Positions 26,901 to 38,900 of a stretch of DNA of 64,000 bases are shown one piece after another. Within the stretch, counting starts at the first letter, position 1; each line of letters starts with the position of its first letter. The notes under the pieces were generated by a model. It was not told where the DNA came from and did no database searches. It worked only from the letters and a program-made list of their open reading frames with translations. The translations under genes and the position numbers were made by a program. The stretch lies in assembly GCA_003993805.1 (NCBI GenBank), contig RSEF01000001.1:76814013-76878012 (forward strand), written 5' to 3'. This stretch comes from Himantopus leucocephalus. Lineage: Eukaryota; Chordata; Aves; Charadriiformes; Recurvirostridae.

Positions 26901-29900
26901 TGCTTCCCATCCTAGTTCTAGTGATGCTTCATTTCTTTTGAATTTTAGAGGAAGACTGGGTGGTCTGGGTGTGTTTTTAATCAGTTCTGAAATCAGTCTG
27001 GGAAGGGATCCCCAATTTCTGGTGCTTCCAAATAAACATGTACACTAAAATCCCACAAACTTTCCACCATTTTTTTTATCTTCCCTGCTAATGTACAATC
27101 CAAAACAAAAGGAAAAAGGAAAGAAACCCAAAACTCAGTAGGAAGGACAGAGATACATTTTTTGCTTTCTAGATATGCTTGTTGAGATCCCTGGATGAAA
27201 TACTGCACCAGCTGAAAGCATTAAAAAAGTTCCCAGTCCCTTCCCTCTGGCAAAGGTTTCCTCTTTGGTGAACAGTTGATAAGAAAGCTCTGGGATGCCC
27301 CNAATATACCTGATTCCTGGTGCAGGATTTAAACCTGGAAGTTCTGTATCACCATACAGCAACACAGTGATAGTAGTGCTATGCTGCGTAGTTCTGTGTA
27401 TTACTGTGGCTTTCAGTATTGTCCCTGAGAGAATAAACCCTGCTGCCTATTATAAATTTTATTTTTCTTAAAATAATCTAATCAAAGGCAATCAATCTGA
27501 CAATCTAGACAGTCAGTCTAAACAATTTAAACAACCAATGTAGCCATCTAAAGTCTAACAAGAGCAAATTCTGCTTTCTTTTTGATTTGTTTAAAACTGA
27601 ACTCCCTTTTGCCCTGCAATATAGCTTAAGGATAGTATTTATCTCAAAGACGTAAATGGAACTGTTCTATGGAAAGCATCCTAAGAGGTGAGAAAGGCAC
27701 CTGCATACCNTTTGATTTGTTTAAAACTGAACTCCCTTTTGCCCTGCAATATAGCTTAAGAATAGTATTTATCTCAAAGACGTAAATGGAACTGTCCTAT
27801 GGAAAGCATCCTAAGAGGTGAGAAAGGCACCTGCATACCCTGCAGGCCCTGAAACCCCAATGGTTTAACATTGCATAGTGGCCGTAAAATGCTTTTGAGC
27901 AATCCAGTAAGTGCTGGATTGAATTTTAGGCACTGAACTAAGGCTCCCAGTGTAGAAGTCTGGTCACTGTAAGCTCCCTGTAAGGTCAGCAGAGGGAGAT
28001 ACACACCTCCAGAAGGAGGTCAGAAAATGTTGGAGTCTCCTTGCTTCAATACAGAGTGGGGCTAGAAATCACATTTTCCATGCTGTGAAGTGCCAGAAGT
28101 TAGGAAGGGAGATGCTGGATCTCAGCGCAAAATATAGGTGACCTCTTTCCAGCGAACAAAAGCGATACCATCAGTAATTTTTGCCTTCTGCAGCTAATAC
28201 ATGGTTCCAAGGGCTGTAATGCTGCAGCTGCTGATTAATAAAAAAGTCAACCTGAATTAAGAGATTCACTAATCAACTTGCACACTCCTTCCCTTAGCCA
28301 AATAGCCCAAAGCAACTTCTCTTCAGCCCACACGTGTACTGATGTTGGACGTGAGTTCAGCTCTCAGTTCCACGGCTTGCGCTCAGTTGCATGGGGGATG
28401 GCCCTTTGAGCATCTACCCCAAACATTATGCCTCAGTCAGCAAACGACCAAGGAGGCTTTTGCGTGCAGCAGTTAAAGGTCTGCAGAAACTGTCAGATGC
28501 TCTTTGAGATACTCGGCGTCATGTGGAACAGGTTGCCAGATTCAGTTCCCTTTCCTGTAAAAAGTAGTTCATGTTTCTTGTGCTGGGCTTTTTTTTCATA
28601 GCAAAGTGGCTTTGACAGCCAGGAAAAATGTTGGCAAGCTGAATTATTAGAATTTCATGTCTCAGACCAGGCTGAGCAGTGTTTAAACATCTGAAACACT
28701 GCCAGTTCAGCATGTGCAGTTACATTATCAGAAAGTGAACATTTGATGTATTTTCCTGGTTTTTTTCCTTTCTTTTTTTTTTTTTTTTTTAACCTTCTGC
28801 AGATTTCTTTAAAGGTAAAACAGTTTTCAATCACTGGCTGCCAGGTATATGCTACAGTAACATCACATTTCAGTTGGTATCAGAAGCAACCTTCAACAAA
28901 AGCACGCTAGTGGAATACAGCGGGGTCCAGCATGAGCCCAAACAGCACAGAACAGGTGAAGAAAATGATTATGTCCCGTTTGCTCCCAGTCTGTCTGTCT
29001 GCTTTCCTTCCTGCCATGGGGAGGGGACTGATCCCACAGAGAGGAGGCTGTGTGTGGGAGCAGTCCCAGGAGCTGCTCCTGGCCAGGAGCATGGGAGGAG
29101 GATGCTGCGGCTAGTACAGAGGGTTATGTGTACAATATAGTGCAAAGGGAAATTTGCATGAGCATTTCTGTTGCAAAGCTTGCTTTTTAGAAAAGAAATT
29201 CTGCTTCTTTTGAGATATCCTAGACCATGTGCTGGGAATTAATTTTTAAGCCACCAGAATAGCTGCACTGATCATACTGTTGATTTATCTATATTGGTCT
29301 GTCTCCTTGCGCACTGAATCATGGCTAAACTGTTGGTGAAGGCCTTCCTCATCGTGCAGTCTTCTATCATGGAGAAGAAGAATGTCATAGTCGTCCTACT
29401 TGGCGGCCAGTTTGTGCCCTGAAGCATGAACTTTTAATTTCCAAGACAGCAGTTGCAAAGGCTGAAAATTGCATTTGTTCAGGGTCCAGAACTAATTTAA
29501 TTTGGCCCTGGGATGGTGCCCAAAACTTGCCTCTTAATCTGTTGGACTGCAGACATCTTCCAGGGTCCAAAGTGAAATGAACCAGTGGTAAAATCAAAAG
29601 GCCAAATCTTCAGATGAATACACTGATGTTGGTCCATTGCCTTGAACAGAGCAAAGCCAACTGATGCCAGCTGAGTTCTGTCCTAGGGATCCTAAATATA
29701 GTTATCAAGATATTGAACCTAAGAATGAGACCAACAGCATCACATTTTTCTTTCCTGATGCCCTCCCATCCCTCATTCTTCACACAAACTGCAACGAGAT
29801 TGTAGCGACTGGTTTTGTATTAGTGGCCGTGGCTGGGACAGGGGAGTTGAACAGATTAGTGTGTTGTAAGGTGCCAGCTTAAAAGGTGCCAATCAAAATT

Positions 29901-32900
29901 GTTTGCAGAGGCCGCTCACACTTATTGTGTGTAAGGGCAGACAGACAAGCAATTACAGTGAGGCAGACAAAATGCTGTGTGTTCACCTCCTGGCACAAGT
30001 TGAAGTAACTTCTTTGCGTGCCAGAATTTTGTCTTCTAGAGAACCAAATCTTAAGATCAAGCTTTCACAAATATTAAATTTAAACTGATGTTTAATGCTT
30101 GTGAAAAGGTGGCTGCTAAAAGCACATGAAAAGCCCTACAGCAACATGAAGGTCATACTTTTTAAATATGAGTTATGGCATATATTAGTTTTGCATATGT
30201 TTTTCAATTCATTTCTACAAAAGTGCTTTTTTCGATGATCAAGATCTTTCTGGAAGACACAATAAAATAAATGAAGATCCACTCTTACAAATTCACACTC
30301 AAGTAGCCTTGCTGCTATAATAGCACTGAAGTCTGATTTACTGTGACTTCACATCTGCTTTTCTTCCTGGTATTCTTGAGTCGTGATTCTTCTGTGAATT
30401 TACACTCATCTTGATCCTACTAGAATCACTTCTGCTATAACTATATGTGTAAGAGAAAGGAGAATCTTAATAAGAATAATTTATTTTGAAATATCCATAG
30501 ATGCATTGTTTTTCTGCAAACAGTATTTCTCTGGTGAATTAACACATTGTAAATACGCACAGAACATACCTATTAGAAGACTAACCCTTGCTTCTCTTCT
30601 AGTTCCTTACCCACCTCGAAACATTTCCGTTCAGATTGTACCAATCAACAGAAACAACTGGGAAGAGCACAGTGGGAATTTTGCAGAAGAATCCTTCATG
30701 GGACCACAAGAAATCATAAGGAAAGAAAAACTTAGCCATTTTTCTGACAACTCACCTGACATTCCAGTAGCGAACACATCTGCAGCCTGGCCAGACTACC
30801 GCTATAACAGCACCGAGTACGAAACCACGTCACAGCCGTACTGGTGGCCTAACGAAGCTGAGTCATCAGAGGGTGAAGAGGAGTTTGTCAATGCAGTTTC
30901 CAGTGATTACGAGGCCAATGAGGTCAACACATCTGGAAAACTCAAGCCAGAGCCCCCCTCCTTCCTTCCCGTACAAATGGTGCTGACCTGGTTACCACCA
31001 AAGCCTCCTACTGCATTTGATGGTTTTCATATCAATATTGAAAGGGAAGGTAAAACAGAGCCATATACCCTTTTCATACCCCTTTTCTGTAATTCCACTG
31101 GTGGGTTGTCTCCTCTACAAATTATTAATTACCTAGTACTCTGCTTCAGCGGGCTTTGTTAGATCTCCTGTGTTTCTTGAGAAGTTTCTTGCATTGAATA
31201 GCATCAAATTCTGGCTGGGCTTCATAAAAGTAAGGGAGAAGGGGTAAATCACAGTTTGCAATTCTCTTTTGTTAAACAAGTTTTATACTGTTGTACATAT
31301 TGCCGCACTGTTTGCACTGCAGTTATTGTAAATCCATTCTGGTATCAGAGAAAGGAGAAACAAGCTGATAGAGGTTTGAGATGAAGAAGTTACATTATCA
31401 TGTAACTTTGTTATCCACTGAGAAAGGTTCTTAGGGGGACCTCAGCTGGAAGGGGCATACAAGAAAAGATGGTCTTCATTCAGTTCAACAGTTGTCTCAG
31501 AGGACAGCTACTGATCATATTCCTTAGGCCACAAGGAGGCTGAGGTGGAGAATGGGGAGACTTTTCAAGTGATGAAGCTGCAATAAAATAGCCATGTTGC
31601 TTAAACATTTTCTGGTTTAGAATCTATTTTCTCCAAATGAATTTTATTTCCTGACAAGCAGTTTTCATAAGCCTTCCCACACTGAGGGCAGATACGTTTT
31701 TTGCAGAATAAGAAAGCAATAGGTAGAAAATTGGAAGCTCCTTTTCGTCCGTGCCATGCTTTTTTTCACTTGTACAGTCATGGCAGCCCTATTTTATCAT
31801 CCCTGTTACTGAATGAAAATTTATCCTGGGTTTATCGTTTCTCTATACCTATACTGCAACCCTAGTCATTAATTACTCTTGTGCTGATGGCAAGAAGTAA
31901 AACTACCTACATAAATCCAGTCCTTTTGGATATCTTTTAATCCCTCAGCAGAAAAAGTATTAGCATTTCTGATATAAATCATTTTCTTAGTGGCTGGAGC
32001 CTTTCAAATTTCAATTAATCCACACTTTTTTCCCCCCGATTTAGAGAACTCCACGGAATTTTTGACAGTAAGTGAGGACACTCACAAATTTGTTGCTGAA
32101 CTGAAAGAACCAGGAAAATATAAGTTGTCTGTGACAACATTTAGCTCCTCTGGCTCTTGTGAAGTTCGTGGAAGTCAATCAGCAAAAACACTCAGCTTTT
32201 ACATCAGTAAGTATCTCAACAAATCTGTCTTTTTCTCCCACACCGATATAACTTTAATGTACAGAGTTCGACCACTGTGGCAGCTATGGCATCTGCTGCA
32301 TGATCAGAAGAGTCTGGTCTTCCGGAATTCCCTGTGCCAGAGAAGGAAATACAGTGCAAATATGTTATATCCTGCCTGGATGGGCCTTCATTGTGCTGTC
32401 TTGGCAGAGCTAAGAACTGAAAGCAGGTGACGTGTTTGATAGAGTCACAGAATCATAGAGTCATGGAATGGTTGGGGTTGGAAAGGACCTTAAAGATCAT
32501 CTAGAGTCATTGCCCAGTGTTTAGAAGTGGCTCACTGAAACAGGTTCCCCTGTTGCATCTTTCAAAGAGAGGATTTAATTCAGAGAATTAAGTCAGTGGT
32601 TATAGAGATTATTGAAAATATTTAACTTCCTTACTCCTGGAGGCTGGATGAAGGGCATCTCGGGCTGAGAGTGTGGGAATTGCGCAATTAAACACTGAAC
32701 TCTGAAATTACATGGTCTCTGGGAGAACACGGGGAAAATTACAGTAGATGAAATAGTTCTGCCTGCTAAATTCAGAGGAGAAAAAGTAATTTATTATTTC
32801 CCTGTAGAATCTCAGGGTTTCTTAACTGAAGATTTAGTGAAAGACAAAGTAATAATACACTACTGCGCAAACTAATATCATGACTGACAATTAGATCAGC

Positions 32901-35900
32901 AAGTGAGACAGGTGTTGGTGAATTCAGATTATCACCCTTCTGATGGCTGTGGTCACCTTTGTACCTTTTTCTACAAAAATAGATAGAGCCTACAAAATAC
33001 CCATACAATGAGAATAGGGGAATGCTTGCAGCACTACACAATTTTACATGTGGGAGGATAGTGTCTCCCCTGAATCATGAATGCTGCAACAAGACACAGT
33101 GGCTAAGGCTGGCAGAAATATTCATGTTAAAAGGAAATGTATCAAGTACTTAAATACATTGCTAACTAAAATTTTGTCTTTAGTAGCTCATAACATTTAC
33201 AAATACTAACTATTTACGCTTAAATTCATCATAATGCTTGACTGCATGTAACTGAATTTTACTATCACCCCTGTGGTTTTAACAACTTCATAGTTGAAAG
33301 AAACCATATTTGGAAAACAAAGAGAAAAGAGGGAACAGCACATACGAGAAAGGGCCTCTGCTGTTGTAATTTCAGTCTTCTGGTTTTCTTTAGGAATAGT
33401 TATTAGACAGCTTCATTATATGGAAAGCATTAAAGTATATGTAAATATACAAGTATATCAAATAAATTCTGTAGTGTTGCTATTAGTACCAAATGTTATT
33501 CCATTTTAAAAGGTGTGACTTATTTGCATTAAGCAGTATGCAACACAGTGTCCTCCATGAAGTCTACAAACTGGGGATAGAGACCTGGGAGAAATGAAAA
33601 AACATTAATCCAAAGTATAGGTATATGGATTGCTAGATTAAGGATTAACTTGAATCTCATTGGGTATAAAGTATTAAGATATTACAGGAATGTAACGGAT
33701 GTTTCCATTTTACCAGTAGCGCATGAGGACGTTTGGGGATTTGGGTTTTGTCTGTTAGTTTTTCAGCCTTTTAGAACCACATGAGCTTTCTTGGCAGTCG
33801 TCTTACTCATCCTGACAAAGGCAAGATCCTTAGTATTTTAGATAGATTTTATATGTATTTCTGGTAGTATGCCAAACCTGAGATGTGCACAAGTACTCCT
33901 AAGGTGGAATTGCTTTTCCATTCCTCTTCACGAGTCTAACCAAGTAGGCCTTGCGTGAGGACTACAACTTTGGGCTGTGACGTGAGGTACCTCAGTTCCC
34001 TTAACGCCAATGCTGAAAAAATTTCTGAATTGTAAGAGCTACACGTACATCCACTGGCTCCAGAGGTGAATCTGATGATCTAATTCCTCTTTTCACCTGA
34101 GTAGGTGTGGGTCTGCTGTCATGAATAAATTTTGCTCCCAGCTTCAGCCTTGTCTTATCTTTCTAGCATTCAGTCAGTGAATCATCCTGTCACGTTACTG
34201 GCTGGTATTACACAACATTTTTTTTGCACCCAGACAGCAGTCTGGAATGTCAAATCTTACAGGCTGATCTTACACCAAATTCTTGCTCCAGCATTTGTTT
34301 TATTTTCTTAATAATCTTAAAGTACCATTAGAATTGTGTGGAGGAAAGGGATGTCCAGGAGAGCTGTCACAAGCATCACTTAAAAAGTGACAAGAAAAGG
34401 TGACAATTTTCATGCAATCTGAAGTTTTGACCAAGTCTAGCAGAAGTTATTTTTCAAATTGTTATTTTATATATATTTAAATCTGTGTTCTTTACTAAGT
34501 GATTCAAACAGTCTGATGGGGACTGAGATTCTTCACTGTGGTAACCGCTGTGAACTCGATTTTCACGCTTCAAGGCTGTAGTACACTTGGAGGGTATGTT
34601 AGTGTGTGGAGAGGAGAAAAAAATTGTGTGCTTGTCCTTTAATGTTTGTCAATGATCTGTACGTTATTGGATGTCACCGCTTTTAAACATTCCCTTGGAG
34701 CAAATCTGATATTGCTGAGTGGTTTCTGGTAAGCAATAGAGAATACTGCAATCTGAATTTTCAAACAGTGATGTTCCTCTCATCGTCTCCTGCTGTGCTA
34801 CAGGTGAAATAGCTGTTTCCCAGGGGCCGCCATCTTCGCTGCCTGAGGGCTGTGGAGATGGACAGCTGTCAGTCCAGCCTCTTTCACTGGTAGTAAATAA
34901 TCCCATGAAAGAAGGATGTTTTAACATCAGTGCCTCAAATGCATAGAATGGCTTGCTCAAATGTGCTTTTGGGATGTGTCCCAGGCCCCACAGGTGAATG
35001 GATAGAAGAGCTCACTGAAAAGCCCCAGCATGTGACCGTGACGGTGCTAAGCTCCACTACTGCCCTGACATCCTGGACAGCATCGCAGGAGAGCACTGGC
35101 AACAGCACCATCGTGTCTGTGGTCTCCCTGACCTGTCAGAAGCAAAAGGAAAGTCAAAGGCTTGAAAAGCACTACTGCACTGAGGTAAGTGGTGGAAGCT
35201 GGAACCTTTTCTAATACGGGAAAAAATTGCTCATCACCCTGCTGGGTGGGATCGTCGTGCCCAAGGGCCCTATCAGGCTCAGGGCTGCAGAGCACAGCAG
35301 TAGGTGCTCCCTTCTGCAATCTAAAGGGACACAGCCGATGCAGAGCGGAGGGGAGAGCACAGCATTCAGGAATGAAAGTGTGCAGTAAACCCCAGTAGTG
35401 TTAAAATTGTATTTCTGTTGGAGCGACTGTAGCCAGTCCTTTGTTCAAGCTTCTGAGTTATGTTGTACCCTTTGAGGCTTTTTTGTGGCTGTCGTGGTTT
35501 AAGCCCAGTCGGCAGCTACGACTACACAGCTGCTCGCTCAATTCTCCGCCTCCCTTCCCCCGAAGGGTGGGGAGAAGACAAAGAAAAGGAGGGGAAAGGA
35601 GAAAAAAAACCCACCTCATGGGTTGAGATAATCATAATTTAATAGAACAATAATGAAAAATGAAAATAACAATAATAATGCTAAAAGAATATACAAGATA
35701 AAATAATACGGCACAAGTCACTCTCACCGCCCAGTGAATTGGTTGCCCAGACCCTCCCGAACAGTGATCACAGCTTCCCGTCCCCCGGCCAACCCCTATT
35801 TATATACTGAGCATGGCGTCTATGGTATGGAATATTCCCCAGCTTGTTCTGTCTGTGCTTCTTCTCAGCTCCTGTGGGAAGCTGAAAAAAGTCCTCAACT

Positions 35901-38900
35901 AATATAAACATCACCTGGCAACGACTAAATCAATGCATATTATACACAGGAACTTTCATACCAAATCCAAAACACAGCAGCTACTAGAAAGAAAATTAAC
36001 TCTATCCCATCCGAAACCAGGACAGTAGCAGTAGGCAAAATGGTGCCATATCATAAAACTTAGGCATATACTGTAATACGTTTGTATCAAGCAAAGTGCT
36101 CACGTGCATGGCTATCATCAAACTTGCATAAATTCTTTCTTAGATTTCCTACATATGAATACAGAACCTGACTGTTTAGAAGTGATCAGAAGGCAGCTTT
36201 TCTTTTCATCCATCAAAAAAGATGTCAGTACTGGGAAGTAAATAATAAATCATAGGATCATAGAATGGTTTCGGTTGGAAGGGACCGGAAAGATCATCGA
36301 GTTCCAACCACCCTGCCATAGGCAGGGACACCNNNNNNNNNNNNNNNNNNNNNNNNNNNNNNNNNNNNNNNNNNNNNNNNNNNNNNNNNNNNNNNNNNNN
36401 NNNNNNNNNNNNNNNNNNNNNNNNNNNNNNNNCCCTGCAAGCTAATTAATACAGGGAGTCTGCATCCTTTAAAAATGTCTTTTAAAATGAATCTTTGTCA
36501 AAATGTTTTGGGTTTTATTACAAGACTGTCCATGAACTTAAATGTTTGGAAGTGTCTTTAGATGACAATTTGAGAATTGTTTGTCAGAATCAGCTTGTAA
36601 TCTCCTTGAGTTATTTTCCTTTCCTTTATTAAAAGTGCAGTCATTACATCAGGAAGCAAAACAATACAGTATGTGATTATAAACCACAGATAGCAAGTAT
36701 ATACATGTATGATTAAAGGAAATAATACAAAATTCATCTACAGACTCAGAAACAAGTAGCTAAAGCTAATCCGTGAATAAACAAGATATCTGTAAAAGTA
36801 AACGCGTGTTTATTGCAAGTAGGTAGAAATATCTAAATGCAGTTATTTGTTTCTTTTTCTCATTACAAATGTTTATACCACCTCTAATCGAATTCTATCA
36901 GCTTATTATACCTGGAATTATTAATGTCTGTTGGTTTGAATTCTCCTTGACAAGCTGAAAAGGGCAAAATTCAGTGCAGAGTTCTATCCATTTCTACAAT
37001 TATGCGTGATTTAAAAATGTTTTAGCTTTCCAAAGCAGCTGTTAAAGACAAGTTCTCTTCCTCACAAAGTCTGTGCTGACACCAATGTAGTCACAAGTAT
37101 CGCAATAAAACACCAGTGCAAAGGTGGCTGTGATACAGACTTTGAAAGGTTGCAAAGAAAATATTAGTAGGAAATACCAGCCTGCAGTTCTAGAACGGGT
37201 GCGTGAAGTCCTGTCCTCAAAGCTGCTCTGTGTGTTTGCTGTTAGCTGGCTCTTCAGGAGGTAAGACATTTCCTGTTGAATCAGACCAGGAATCACCTGG
37301 TCATGCTTTCTGCCTCCTGCTCTGACCGATACCTGGTGTGCCACAGCAGAAATTTTAATGGTGATGTTTCAAACTGAAAAGAAGAATCAGAAGGTCCCTT
37401 CGTCGGGTTTTGTGGTGCTGTGCAAGAGAGGTGAAAGAGTCATTCCTCTCTGATTTCACCATGCAGTCGTTTAACACTTGCATTCAGAAGGGAGCTTTCC
37501 TGTAACACTGCCTTCAGCTCACATAGCTCCAGATGAATCAGATGGCCAATGAAAAACCTCAGGCTTTTATTGAAAACACGCTGTCTAAATAATATCACCT
37601 GAATATGAATAATGTAGCCTGAATATTTCAATAAACTTTGACAGTAGGAGAGAGTGGGTCTGCAGCGTGACAGCTGACCTTGCACAGCAAGGCAAGTGTG
37701 ATTCTCTGAGTCAGGTCATTTGTCAGGTCAGTCCTGACTACTCTCACAGTTTTGCTGTTTTGGGCTTAATGAATGGAGTTTCAGCTGCTGATGCCAGTGT
37801 CTTCAGAATCGTGCCTTTTGTAACTGGAGTAGTTCATGTACAGTCTCAATCTTCTTTTAATTAACCAATTAAATACCTCATATCTGATGTATTCCCCTCC
37901 TATTAGGTGAATTCAAGCAGCAGCCTCATTGAAAATCTTGTTCCTGGTGCCCAGTACCAAGTTGTGGTTTACTTACGGAAAGGACCGTTGGTTGGACCGC
38001 CTTCTGATCCTGTTACATTTTCCATTGGTAAATGCTGCATCTACTGTTTGATATGTGTTTTGGTGTGTTTTTTTTTTAAATATGCATGGTGTATTCATTA
38101 TGCCTAGAACCCATGAAGAAGTACAAAATTGTCGTATTGGTTATTTCATATGTAATGAACACTTATTGAGAGTTTTTCTTGCATTGTCTAGCCCATTACT
38201 GAGGTGGGGAAAATGCTCCTTCAGTGGAAGATAGATATTTCACATTTAAATGTTATTACCAAACCTAACCAGAGAGCAATTATGGCCAGGATACACACAG
38301 AGACGGCCCTGTGGAAAGAACCATCTTCACCCTTGGACACCTGAATATACGTTTGTGTCTAGCAGTGCTCACGGTCTGTGTCATTTAGGGTGGGAGTCAC
38401 CTCACTTAGGTGTAGCCAGCCTGAGCTGCAGGTGGTCTGTGATGCATGGAGAGATGCGGGCAATTCCTAGATGTGATTTATTCCTGCTGTCTCACAAAGT
38501 CCATGGGACTGCTGTTCAGACATTTGTTGCAAATGTGCTTTATGAAGGATGTAACATGGCCCATCTGAAGGCTAAGAGTCAGGGGAGCTGGCTTATCTCC
38601 TATGGTACTACGTGACCATCACCATCTTCAGTTGTGTATGCCTTGATTTTCTTGAGTTTAACAGTGGATCTTGATGTTCTCTGCTTTGAGATTTGAACAG
38701 AAGAACCCTCTGAGACTGAGAGTAACATTTTCGAGAATGTGGTTTTATGGCCAACAGGCAGAGCTGCTGCCCCTATGCCTGTAATTCAGGATTCCACCAG
38801 GCTCCTAAATAAAGAGTGACTTACGATAGAATTCAGTATCTTTTAGTTGTATCGTTTATTTTGTTAAGGTTAACATTTTAACAAAATGTATTAAGAAGAG

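Larger units (their letters stand above)
26699..28802 (+). other. PTPRO: PTPRO intron 3, with an N-flanked duplication
   Basis: A 2.1 kb intron with donor GTAGGA and acceptor aaccttctgcag. An 18-T run (28773-28790) forms most of the polypyrimidine tract. An isolated N lies at 27302, and two near-identical 129-bp copies flank the N at 27710. No other feature could be supported. Confidence 0.85.
35185..37906 (+). other. PTPRO: PTPRO intron 7, with solo LTR, CR1 and an assembly gap
   Basis: A 2.7 kb intron as assembled, with donor GTAAGT and acceptor ctcctattag. It holds a 535-bp LTR on the minus strand (35490-36024), a CR1 tail (36249-36332) and a 100-base N gap (36333-36432), so its true length is unknown. 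The flanking exons join in frame, so no coding exon need be missing here. Confidence 0.85.

Noticed and set aside
27581..27839. True tandem duplication in intron 3
   Set aside because: The copies meet exactly at an isolated N and differ like alleles. The same arrangement recurs at other Ns, so an assembly artefact is the simpler reading.
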